DNA of 64,000 bases, from the NCBI GenBank assembly GCA_002197995.1, contig NGZR01000005.1, positions 3,782,001-3,846,000 of the forward strand, written 5' to 3'. The DNA comes from Gaeumannomyces sp. JS-464. Lineage: Eukaryota; Ascomycota; Sordariomycetes; Magnaporthales; Magnaporthaceae. Below the pieces are notes generated by a model, which had not been told where the DNA came from, searched no databases, and was given only the letters and a program-made list of their open reading frames with translations. Position 1 is the first letter of the stretch. Every line of letters begins with the position of its first letter. This document shows, piece by piece, positions 45,405-57,340 of the stretch. The translations under genes were made by a program, and so were the position numbers.

Positions 45405-47523
45405 TGGGATAGCCTGCGGACGTCGCCCAAGACTCTGTATCTTGGATGATACAGGTTCTGTCGACGCCACGCCTGACTCCTGAGATGAAGCAACCAATAT
45501 ATCTCTGCGGGGAAACGGATAGCCCAGGAGAGCAGAGTCATGTTTTCGGTCCCTTGGCCATGGTCTTTCAGCTTGAAGTATACGAAGTATTTTGGCGTGG
45601 ATGCGGGGTGACGCATGTGAGGCATTAATGTGGCGTCGCGAGGGAGCAATGCTGGTGGTGGTACGAGACCTTTTTCGCTTGTTGTTGCGGTTGCTAGTTT
45701 CATGGTTAGAGAGATGATATCCCGCGTATGGCTGTTGTATTGCTTCACTTCCAAACCACCCAACATCACATTCGGTAGATAGAATATTAATTCCATTTTG
45801 ATAGACGTTTTAACTGTGACGTCTTTTCCCTTGCTGCTTTCCAGTAACAATAATATTGTTCATTGTACCCGTCATGATTGGCTCGCCACTATCTCCGCTC
45901 GTGGACACGTCGGGTGCTAGAGCAAGAAAGGCCCGCTGCTTATCCGCTCGACACCGTCTCCTCCGTGCCCAGGAGGTTTTCCCCGATGTTGAGATGGACG
46001 GCGATGGGGCACGCGGGTGTCTTTGCCACTTCAGCTTTGTCCGTTCCGACACGTCCCATCACCCAGACTTCTCGGACGGGGTCCCAATCCTGCGCCAGAC
46101 GTGCTCGTTATCACATCGCAGCCCAAAAAAGCCCAGTCCCGCGACCTCATGACCAAGAATCAAGGATGTGGTTTGCTGCCACCAGATATCAAAGTCCGGG
46201 ACAGGAGATTGCGGCGTGACGGAGAAGGCACAGGTCGCAATTCGCCATCGTGGTTGTTTGTCCCCATATGTTACGCCCACACCGAGGGAACATCACCAAC
46301 GAGAGAAGAACAAAATCAAGAAAAAGCAGCGGCTGCTCGAAAAAGGGAAGCCGAGAGGTGTTTTTTTTTTTTTTTTTTTTTTGGGGCCGCCGGGCACCGA
46401 TACTCCTCTGGGCATGTCTACCCGCCGATCGGGGCCGGGGCGAGATCGGCAGTGCTCGCCGCGGGGGGCAAGGGGACGCTGCCACGCCAGGAGTGTGACG
46501 TGGTCGGAGCAAGACTTCCTCTTTGTGCAATCTATACCGGTGCCATATTAAGGAGCGACCCCCCGCCCGGCGAGTAGCGTGGGGGAGGATGGTGAGGGTC
46601 ATGGAGATTCGAGAGCTCTCATTTTTGCTCCTCCCCTTCATTTCCACTTGGCTTGGCGAACGGCGATCGTCGGTTTTCCTCTGGCAACGTCGCAGCAGAC
46701 TCACCTCATTTCCTCTTCCCGGTCTGATTTGATTTCCAGAAGAAAATCAACAGGTCACTCACTCTTGGAGCGTCGAGCAAAAGGACGTCCACGGACGGTA
46801 TCGGATATATGTATCGGGTTTGACGGGATGGCTTTGCCTCCATTCCCGGAATGGATGCCAAGGCTTGCAACTCTAGCTGGAGAGGGTATGTACGGCAGAG
46901 CTGGATTTGACGGCAAGGCCGACTGCCATTCGGGGACAAAGTACGACGTTGTATTCGTGGTCGATATGCTCCGCAGAGGGAACCCAGACTGCCAGACTGC
47001 CAGACCAGACTGACAGAATGACGGACTGACAGGACCTGGTGGAATTTTGGGTTGCAATTTCACAGCCCGCACAATGAGGATGCGGGTAGGCGCTCGGTAC
47101 CAGAAAGCGAAGCCGTATTGCCAATTACCATCCCTCTCTGCTCATCACATCGGCCAGGACCGGCTTCGTATCTGCCCTGGCTGCGGGCAGCGACCACGCG
47201 CGCATCGCATCGCATCATTCATGTCGCCAGCGTTTCCCCCCCACGAGCCGGGCCTTCGGCTGGACGGCACCACCACCCCCCCATGCGCGTCCAAGCAATT
47301 ACTCGGCGCATCCATCCATACCCAACCACGGTAGGGATTATGAGTCTTCCATTCTAGCAAAGGGTAGCAGTGCAACCACGAGGCCACCTGACGGCGCGGG
47401 CGTTGCATCGCGCGTGCAGAGAAGCAGTCGCCCGTGCGCCGAGCGGGAATTCCTCCCTTTTTTCTTTCTTTCTAGACCTTGCCGTCGACCGTCACATCTC
47501 CATCGTGGCGGATGTGTGGCTAC

Positions 47524-47562
47524 CCTACCTACATACCTACCTACCTACCTAGGTGTACGTAC
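47524..47562. repeat. TACC tandem/palindromic repeat
   Basis: Several CTACCTACATACCTACC units ending CCTAGGTGTACGTACC, the complement-strand version of the TAGGTA motif found elsewhere in the window. Confidence 0.75.
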
Positions 47563-48900
47563 CGTGACGCTGGGACATTACCTCTCTTTCCACCAGCCTG
47601 GACCACAGCCCACGACGAGAAGCCCAACCAACAGGTAATTTCTCCGAGGCCCGGAGCCGGCAGGAAAACGGCGCTCAGTCGCTGTCCTAGCGCTCCGAGG
47701 GCGGTGGTGGAGGGGAGGGAGGGGACGCTCCGGGAGGTATAAACCGCGTGATATGTCCCACTCGAGGAGGGGAGGCCTGGCCGGGCGCAAGGGATGGGGG
47801 ATTTCGGGCGGCATCGATAACACTTCAGAGATGCCACAGTACGACAATGTTCTGCTGTCGAGTTTCGCCAACCCAGGCCAGCGTCCCCAGCTGCGAGCAC
47901 CGACGGAATCCACCGAGCCTTCCTGCTTCATTTTCCGTTTCTTATTTTGTTTCCCTCCGCCTCGTGTTGATGCCCATGCACGCACTTTGTTTCCTGTCAT
48001 GTCGCAACAGCGCAAAAAAAAACAAGCCGTCATAATAATAAAAAATTCGTATCAAAAGCCCGTGCACACAGCAGAGACATGGCACGATGAAGAACGGGCG
48101 GCCGGTAGGCCCCATCTCAGAATAACACAGAGACATTATCGCGCACATGCAAGGACAGAGGGCGTCGGTACCGAGCGAGCCTGGGGGAGCATGGGGGCGA
48201 GGTAACGGAACACTCTGCCCCGGCTCAACGCGAGGGAAGCGAAGGAAAAAAAAGCAAAAAAAAAAAAAAAAGGCTCCGAACGAAGCCGGGGCAAGCACGC
48301 ATGCGCCGCACTGCGCCACTTGGCGGAAGCGGAGGTGATAGCAGTGATTATGAGTGTGATAATGATTATGATTTGGCAAGGCTGCGGCGGGTTTCAGAAA
48401 GGCAAAGCCGCGAAGAAAAAAAAGATGGCATGGGTCCATCCATGGTGGGATTACAATTACCGCACCCCGGCACTTGAGAGTGCAGCAGCGCTCATGAACC
48501 CGCGATCCCGTGAAACAAAGCGGGTTAGTTGCCGACAACCCAGCAGTCCGCAGAGAGTGGCTGCTGTCAGCGCCGAGCTCCCCCCCGGCCGCGACTGCAG
48601 AAGGGGATCACTCGCATCCGGCAGAAGGCCGGCCGTGACTGGCCAGAAAAAGCCCGACGACAAGTGCTGCAGAGAGTCGCGAGTAGATTGGATTCCCTCC
48701 CTTTTTTGCCTCCCCAAACACCCCAGGTCAGCCTCCGGAAAGAGAGCCAGCCTCCATGGCGGCAGAGGCGGTCAAGATCGCTAGACCGGCCATCCCTGGG
48801 CGAGTCAGACAGAAGGCGTCACGGCTGCAGGACGCGGGAAGCAACAGATGTCAAATCGGCGGCCTCGGGCCCGAGAATATCGGTTAGGGAGGGGGTGTGG

Positions 48901-48967
48901 TGGTGTGTGTATGTGTATGTGTATGTGTGGACGCGTCCCAGGAGGAGAAGGAGGAGGAGGAGGAGGG
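48901..48967. repeat. GTGTAT and GGA microsatellites
   Basis: A (GTGTAT)n-like tract at about 48903-48930 is followed within 15 bases by an imperfect (GGA)n tract at 48941-48967. Confidence 0.85.
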
Positions 48968-49317
48968 CGACGGGTGCCCGCATGTGCGTAGGCAGCGCCA
49001 TTGGAGGGATGGTCTCCCACCAAAGCGTTTGAGCCAAGGGAGACCATGTAAGAAAGAAGAAAGAAAGAAAAAGAAAGTGTGGTGTGCGTCCCTTGGGTGG
49101 GCAGCCCGTCCGCTCTGCTCTCTCCGGGCCATAGCGAGTGGATGCGTGGGAAATTACGGCCTTTTCCTTGCTTTTTGCCCTTCTCGACTCTTTTTTTGTC
49201 ACCCTCGCCTTGCCCGACTAATCTACGGGGAAAGAAAAAAAAAAAATCACGGCCCCGCCCGCTGCCCGCTCTCCACCAAGAGCGGACGAGCCCTTGGGGT
49301 TCGTTCTGCACGATGTT

Positions 49318-49342
49318 GGGGGGGGGGGGGGGGGGGGGGGGG
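49318..49342. repeat. G25 homopolymer
   Basis: An uninterrupted run of 25 G. Its length is uncertain because such runs are hard to sequence and assemble; it could form a G-quadruplex if transcribed or single-stranded. Confidence 0.8.
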
Positions 49343-50520
49343 TTCCCTGGCCTGCCCGCGCGTGGGAAGCACGGGGCACGTTTCGCCCAAGGGGCAGAAA
49401 CGGCATCTCGGCCACATGGTTGGTCGGCTGGGCCATGTTTGTGACGATGCGTTGGCATGTTGGGGCTGAGACATTTTTTTATTTGCCCGTGGAAGCTCCA
49501 ACAAGCCCTGTTGGACAACAAACAGCAGGCACCCATCTCCTCCATGCATGTCAGATCGGGCAGCAAGACAGTTGAGGCTGGCCGACGTGCGAGAAGAAAA
49601 AAGAGAGAGCGAAGAAAAGAACATCAATGCAATGCATTGTCAGCAGCTTTGCGAACGATACCGCCCACCAGCCAGGGCTGTCCTCCCAACCATCAGTTTT
49701 CAAGACCGCAGGCAGGACAGGCCTTGGCTTCCAACAACGGAGCTAGCACCGGTCCATTGGCTCCATTTCCGGGCGAGCTGAACTCTCTCTTGCTCGGAGA
49801 AGGCCGGCGGGCTCGCCGCTCCTTACGTAGTAGTCTTGTCTGACAAACCCCTTTGACGATGGCGCTCTTTGACGTCTTAAGATAGAACTGCTGCTGAGCC
49901 TCGCTGCACGCAAGAGTCAGGCAATGAGGGGTTGAAGACAGAGGTGACAGGAAAAAGAAAGAGAAAAAAGAAAGAGGCCGGAAGAAAGCACAGCAGAGAG
50001 ACCACACGAGGGGAGTGGACCAGAGTGTCACCCCCACTGGAGCCAATGCTTCCTGCAAGTCATCGCCCTGCGACGGAGCCCCAAAAAGGGCAGGAGAAGT
50101 AGCGCGCGATCTCTACCAATCGAGCCCAGTCGGCATCCGTGGGTTTGCAAGCACAGCCAGCAGGATGGGCCGGCAGGCAGGTCCTTGCGTCGCGCGCGAG
50201 GACCGCGGGAAGAGGAGGGGGATGAAATCAAATAGCCTCTTGTCGGTGCCTGCATCATGCAGCATGGTGCAACCACACGCGCAGAACACGGCACGGCATT
50301 GGCCCTGGCCGTGTTCCCGATCCGCCAGCTGCGATGAGGAGGGGACGAAAAAAAAAAAGAAAAAAAAAAAGCGACGGGCGGAAGGGCAGAAACGCGGATT
50401 GCATCGCATCTCTCTTGGCTCGCTGGTGTCTGGACGGCGTGATATCAACGGCAGCTGTCCCGCCCCTCGAACGCCCAGTTGGTCCTACATCGCCAGCCAG
50501 TGGGTATTGGAGTGCCTCAC

Positions 50521-50548
50521 GAACCACGAACCACGAACCACGAACCAC
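50521..50548. repeat. (GAACCAC)4 tandem repeat
   Basis: Four perfect copies of the heptamer GAACCAC, with no coding frame around them. Confidence 0.9.
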
Positions 50549-50842
50549 CCCGCCGAAAGGGGAGCCCGAACGATCGGCCGGGAGGGAGGTGCAATATCGC
50601 TGAGACTGCCTGTTGTGGTCACCTGGACCCTAGTCAGATAGCTCGAGGCCGGCAACTAACGTTGCCGAGGGCTGAAAGTGGGAAGGTGGGCAAGTTGTAG
50701 CGGTGAAGAAACGCCTCAAGGGATGCCAAGGGGAGTTTCCTGGGAAAGGTGAGTAAAAAAAGAGGCAGGGAGCACGGCTGATGAAGGGGGCAAAAAAAAA
50801 AGGGGGGGCTGGCTGGTTCGTCGCTTGTCGGTAACGACATGC

Positions 50843-50865
50843 AAAAAAAAAAAAAAAAAAAAAAA
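50843..50865. repeat. A23 homopolymer
   Basis: Uninterrupted 23-base A tract in the gene-free region; one of several such tracts of both orientations. Confidence 0.85.
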
Positions 50866-53565
50866 GCGGAGAGACGTGCGCGGGAGCTTGTTCATGGATC
50901 AGGCCAGTTCCCACGCAGTTCGCCCGCAGTCTTGGTCTTTCTTGTCCTCCGATCGGCCCGAGTGCGTTAGATGCTATGGAGAGAAAAAAAAAATCCGTGG
51001 CTTCTCGTGACGCGCTGTGACAAGGCTCGTTTCTGGTTTTCTTCTTCACCTTTCTCTTTGCAAGGGTGGTATTCGTAACCGCCTCGGCGGAACGGCCGAG
51101 CCTCACTGCACGGATCTTGTTGAGCACGGAGTGTGCTCCGTCTATAAGGCGGCGCGGGCAGGCGAACAGACCAGCTATGATGCCATCACGACGCAACAGG
51201 GCGCGCAAGCCGCGCACACACTTACGCACAGAGCAGACGGACACGGAGCGGGGGACCTGGGCGGGAAGAAGGGCTGGGTCCACGATGCCCTATGTACCTA
51301 GATAGGTTGGTAGGTAGATAGGGGCCAGAGCGCGAACGGGCCGACGATGCGTGGTGGGCCCTCGTGCTTTCTCTTCCTTATTCTCTAGGTATCCGAGTGC
51401 AAACTCGAAATGACGCGATCAAAGACAACGGGGACCCGACGATCGACGAGTGCGGATGGGATGGCTGGGGAGAGTCGGTGATAACCGTCGGGCGCGGGGC
51501 GATTTCGGGTCGAGGTCAGATGACGGCCACGCCCGGTGCCTTTCCATGGATGGCCCTGGCTGAAGGGCCCCTGGCATCCCGGTCGCACAGGCCGCCTCTT
51601 GTGTCGCAAGGGATGAAGAAAAACAAAACGGCGTTCCTCAGCCTCTGTGCGCCACGCGGTGCGAGTCTACTGTACCGTCCGGTTCGAGAAGAGGCAAGGA
51701 AAAGAGCGCTGCCGGCCGGGAATCCCTGTGGTTGGGGTGGGTTGCTGTGCCTGCCGCGAGCATCAACCAGCAGCGGCACCACCAGATTTTTGGTGTTTCT
51801 GGTTATCGATCCATTCATCAGCTCCCCGTAGTATTAGAGCCGTGCCGGCAGACCAAGCAAACCGGGTGACCGGTCAATGCTGCCTGGGCACGTTGGCTTA
51901 CGGGCAGAGCGAGGTCGCATTCGCTGCGACATGTTCAGTGTAAATATACGACGGCTCCAGCTCTTCCCGTCTTGGGGTTCAGATGCGCTCAGAGTGGATA
52001 GAAACGCCCTTGGTAATGCGTGTCGTTTAGCGGTTCTATTGCCATTCATTGCTCATCGACCGCGTCCTGCCACCAACTATTCTTGGATGATGCCGTGATG
52101 CCGTAAATCGTCGACAAAAAAGACGACGAGACGGGACTCCAGGGCGTCGAATGTGGACCACACCAAAAGAGGAGGGTCCGCAAGGAGACCACGGGCGATT
52201 CAGCACGGCTTGGCTGACAGGTCGGTGCCCTGGCTTTTTTTCTTTTCGTGTCTGCAGGTACAGAAACGGTGGCATGATGCACACAGCAACGAACATGCAC
52301 CCGCCGTGGCGAAATCCCACCTGTCACATTTGCCCTCGGGGTTTGCCCGCCGTCCACACCTTACCCACGCCGGGCCCAGCCCCCAGGCGAGCGTCGGAGA
52401 TGATGTGTCGGCAAGCTCGGTGTAGGTGGGTTGTAGCGGTGGACCATGTGATGCCTTTTTTTCTTTTCTTTCGAAATTACCATTCCGGTTTCTTTTCTTT
52501 GGTGTGTGGCGGGCGACAGTGGTGGCTAGCTGTGGACGAAGCTCCCTAGGTAGGTCCCTCGAGAAATTGATTCAATTGATTCACCTGATCTCCAAAGACG
52601 CTAGCCCACGAGGCTCGCGGGAAAAGGCGAGGACGGGAAAGAGGACGGGCAGCCTACCCAGAACGCCCCTGTTCCTTGCACTCGATCGTCTGGGCTTGAT
52701 TGATTGATTGATCTCTCTCTGGTAATTCGCGCAGATTTGGACGGCCCCATCATCTCCCAAACTGGTGGAGAAGCCGTCTTGGGGAAAGCGGAGGCAAGCC
52801 CGCCACCTCTTCAGCCTTTTCTACCTGGAACCCTTGACATTGGACGATAACGGCGCCGACGGCAGCGAGGTTTCAGCGCCGGGGGCTGTCGACCAGTCGT
52901 CCAGATGAGGTCGTCCTTTTTGGGCCCACGAGGAGGGGCCGGGATCGGTCGTCGGCACACCCACACGCCCACCACACCACCCCTCTTTGCTTTCTGCGAT
53001 CCCTTGGCGGAGAGCCACGGTGGTGGGGTAAGCCCCTATATTGTGCCTAGTAAAGTAAAGCTGCCTCACCGCCTGGGCCAGCTACACGTACTGGGTGGGC
53101 GCCGCCGCCAAGCAGGAAGCCATTTTGGACCCCAAGCCTAGGAATCCAGTCGTGAGACAGCTAAAGCCGGGATGCGCCATCGACCACCCCTTCGGACACA
53201 ATCGGGGCGGGACAAAGAAAGACGGCCGGTTTCCTGCTGCTGCTCATGGGCCTGGCCTCGGTGGCCGAGGAAGAGGGGCTTCTGATGCGCCAGCCTCGTC
53301 CTTCGGATTCATGCAAGGGAGCAAACAAAGCTTTCTCCACTCACCCTGTGCTGGCCGCCAGGATGGCGTCTAACGTCATCAGTCCAAGCGCACTAACGCA
53401 GCATCTGCCGGACTAGTGGTTAGTAGGGCATTTATGTAGGAATGCGCCTGTGAGGATGCGGCAATGAGAGAGAGAGAGTGGCTGCTGGTATTAGGCGCCG
53501 TGGTTGCTTTTTTTGCTGTGTGATAGCGTGCCTGCAGGCTGTGGTGGATGGGCAGCCTGCGTCTG

Positions 53566-53590
53566 CAAGGCAAGGCAAGGCAAGGCAAGA
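53566..53590. repeat. (CAAGG)n tandem repeat
   Basis: Four perfect CAAGG pentamers followed by a degenerate fifth (CAAGA). Confidence 0.9.
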
Positions 53591-56500
53591 CAGAACAAGG
53601 CCTTGGCCCCAGTGCCCCTCTCGCGTATCTCGATGGTCAGCTGCGTTTGGCCTGATGCAAGGTCCTGCTTGTGGAGAGAGTATTGGAGAACTATTGCTGC
53701 CAGCCACACATGTTTTCTTTCCTGCTTTTCTCCTGCTAGCCGACCGCCCCAACATCTCCACCGCGTCTAGCCCAAGGCAGGAAACATGTAGTGGGCTCCT
53801 GGTTGTGGCGAAACACGCAGCGGGGATCGGCACTCACTTGTTTGTCTCACCGGGTCGATGCCTGCAGCGGTTTAGGAAGATGGCTGCGACACTCAGTGAC
53901 GGGGATGGGAGATGACGGGTGCCATGCGGGCTGACTGCTGTACCACCAGGAAACCGTGGCCGGTCAAGCAGAGGGGAGAGGAAGGCAGCGCAGGACAGCC
54001 CGGCCTGCCAGCTACGGAACGAAAAGGTTTCTCTTTGATACACGCAGACTGCCATTACTTCGGGTCCTGCTCGTCCCCGGCTGGCGGGCGAGGGTGGGGA
54101 GCCGTTTTTGGAATCTGGTCCATCGACAGGGTTTCCGGGGGCCGAGGACGCTTACGACTTTTCTCCCGAAGCGGTGCATGCGTGCGGTTTGGGTTTCTTT
54201 GCTGCTGCGGCTTCTGCATGGCGAGCTCGTCGCCGTACAGAGAAACCCCCCTCTTTCGGGTACAACCACAAGAGCGCGTAAGCACACACATCCACGCAAC
54301 CGCAACCACACCTACACCGCACCGCCTCCCACCACCACCACCACCGTCGCGCCGGCACCCCTCCTCGGAGCTTGCACGGGCCTCGCGCTAGTCATGGAAT
54401 GTGCAAAATAGCAGCAAAAGTGTGTTGGGTGTTTGTGTTTCCCGATTCAAGCTGCAAAGTCCCTTGCAGCTCTGATTTGTCCGTTTCCCGCCAGGACGCC
54501 CCCTGGCTTGCGAAGATGGATGCATGTCTTCCCCCCGGAGGATGGAGCGTGCATATGTGCAATCCCGACGTGGAGACACATGGCACCGTCCAGGCCTTGC
54601 ATCCAGACGTGGATGTGCTCGGCTTGCTGCCAACGTCCCCAGCCCAGGCACCGACGGCTGGCGGTTGAATATGTGCCCGATCAGCGGATGCGAGGGTTTG
54701 CTGCTTTCTGGTGCTTCGTGAAAGCTCCCAATAGCTGGCTGCAGACGGCCTGGTCTGCCCGCGACCAGTTGAGGCCGATACCTCGGCCGCCCCGCTGTGG
54801 CTCCATGCGACTGGGAATCCACTGGAATGCTCCCAGGCCCTTCCACCCTTCCAGTCCGTGTTTACCCAGAGCGAGCACCACCACCACCACCCGTCAGCAC
54901 AGCTGCTTGCTGCGGACCCCCTGGCCCTGGCGTGACAGGGGTTGAATTGAACGGAGCTTGGGCCGGGATGCCCCTGCTGCTGGGCCAGGAACCACGACCT
55001 CTGCCCCATGCTCTCTCCATTCCTTGCTGGACGATCGTGGTCCAACCACCTGTGGAAATGGATAACGTCTCCTCCCGTTGAAACGCCTGCAGTCCACCAC
55101 ACCGCACACCTTTGCCCGGCCTGCCTTGGTTTGCCGTGTTTCTCCGTGCTCCATAAACACTAGTTGACCATTTGCTCGAGACCGGGACGCCGTCTGAGAG
55201 TGGAGGGGACTCCAAGCCTTTTTGCGCCCGCTCTTCAGAGTTTTTCTTGCGACTGCTGCCTCTCTCTCCACGCAGTGCTGCGCCATTAGCAATGCGAGTG
55301 CGGTCCAAAAGACCCGATGTGTGCGGAGAAATAGGTGATAGGCTCAGAACCAAGGCGGGAAAAGAAGCATAACTGCCAGGTGCAAGAAAAAAAAAAAAGA
55401 CGCAAAGCAAGAATGGCGGAACAGGGTGAGCCAAAACGCGACACTTGGTCCCCAACGTTGAAACAGCGGCCGACTATCGTGGGCGCGACGTTTGCATAAG
55501 CCCATGGGCCAAAAAACGCCCCGGCCTGTAAGCCGACGACGCGGACGCCAGCTGCACGCCCACCCCCCAGCCGGCCGCCTCAATGGCCCGTGGGAGTCAC
55601 CCCCCAGCCGAGAAGGGGCGCCGATCGCTGCAGTCTTGTGCCTGAGCTAGGTTGGCGGGAGGTGTGCGTGCTATCTTTACCCTCTCGCCCCAACGCCTGC
55701 CGCGACGACGGGCGCTCGCTCTAGCCTGTCTGGTACAATGCGCCCGTCAACACGAACATGCTATTCTCGACTGAGACCCTGAGAAAAAGCAAGACCTGCC
55801 TTTGGAGCGGTGTGTGTGTGTGTGCTGTTCTGGTTTGGGCCCCTTGCCTGCGTCGACGGATGGTGCGGGAAATAACATCGTGTAGTCTTGGGGAGGCGGT
55901 GGTACCTCCCCACGGGCAAAAAAAAAAAAAAAAAAAGATACCAGGCCTTCTCCGCCAAGCTCTCCCACGCTGGCTCTCTTGGCCCAAATTTTGCTGGCCC
56001 ACCGCGACGGCGACCATCGGGTCTCTTCGATCCACTCACACACACGCCCTCGTCACGGCCTGCTGCTGCTGTTCCCTTCACCTCCACTTCGGTGCGCACG
56101 CAATCCCGCTCAGGGCAGGGTCAGTCGGGTACCTAGAAAAGGCCACTCCTTTTTAGCGATACGGCGGGGGGGTGTGCTCGACTGCTCTGCTCTACTCTGC
56201 TCTGCAAGGGCAGAACGATCAGCCTGCCTACCCACCGGCCGCCCGACCTGGCCGGCGTGCCTGGCTTGTCAAGGACGGGCGAAGCGAAGCGACGTGCATC
56301 AGCGTGCGGAGTATTTCGTGGGGTGGATCTGCTGCGACTCTGCAGACACTCTCTCTGTCTGTCTGCTCTGCCCTTTCTCTTCGCTTTCACTTATAATCTG
56401 CCGCCTCGGCCGGCCAGCCTCCTGCCCTCGACTCGTCCCCATCCGGACTGCCCGCCCTCCCGCTCTTGTTGGGCAGGCGAGATATTTTTGGGCGTTGCTT

Positions 56501-57340
56501 GCAGCACACGGCACGTCTACATAGACCACTTGGGTGCCTTCCTTTTTTTTTTCTCCGTTTGCCTTTTTTATTTTATTTTTTACCGGCCGTCCTGCCTTTT
56601 GCCGTCCATCCCTCCTTTCCCCGCCGGCCGCTCCCCTCACCAAAAAATCCCATGTGCCACTTGGTGCGCATACCACCGAGAGAGGAACTTGAGGGTCGCC
56701 GGCGTGCCGCACATACCCTCTTCTCGACCCTCGCTCACTGGCTCGCTCCGCCAATGCTGAGTGCTATACCGCAACCGTAGCCACGTCTTTTGGTTTCTAG
56801 TGCGCCTTCCGCTGCTTTGTTCTCCTTTATCTATCCAGCGGCCGCCCCACCTTGGCTCTGCTGTCGTTTGGTCCGCCTGCTTTCAACCGGCTCCTATCGC
56901 TCCACGGCCTGTTGTTAGTCGAGTTTTTCGCGAGGACCGAGACACATCCGTCTCCTCGACTATCCAGACACTGCAAACGGTCAACTCAGTCCTGTTAGTA
57001 GTCAATTTCTCTTCTTTTTCTTCATCTCTGGTTGCTTCTTTTTTTTTTTCTGGTCCACACTCCCTTCGCCGGTAGCAGCATGGCTTGATGTTTGTGTCTG
57101 CCGCGGCTCCCTTTGTGCCTATCCGTATCACATTCCTGAGGCCTTGTCCCATCCTTTGTCCCGTTTGACAGAGGCGGAGAGACGGCAGTGTAAGAGAAGA
57201 CAAAGCGGTAGCGAGCCTCGGGGCGAAAAGCAAGCCCGATGGCCACTGTTCGCCGCATTTGATCCTTCGTCCATCTCTCCTCTCTCGATTCCTCTTTGGG
57301 CACCGGTCTACCCCAAACCTCACTTGTTCACACAACAAGG

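Larger units (their letters stand above)
45405..57340. other. 12 kb spacer without recognisable genes
   Basis: No frame in this stretch looks like a protein family, and codon use of the longer frames does not match the neighbouring genes. It holds many long homopolymers (T22 at 46361-46382, A16 at 48256-48271, G25 at 49318-49342, A23 at 50843-50865, A19 at 55918-55936), microsatellites and TACCTA motifs. The last 900 bases (about 56400-57300) are rich in C/T tracts, like a fungal promoter/leader. Possible content is long regulatory sequence or non-coding transcripts, which cannot be read from sequence alone. Confidence 0.5.

Noticed and set aside
48805..49566. 253-codon minus-strand ORF in the gene desert
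   Set aside because: Poly-Pro and His/Thr runs come from the G25 and GT microsatellite tracts; no protein-like sequence remains.
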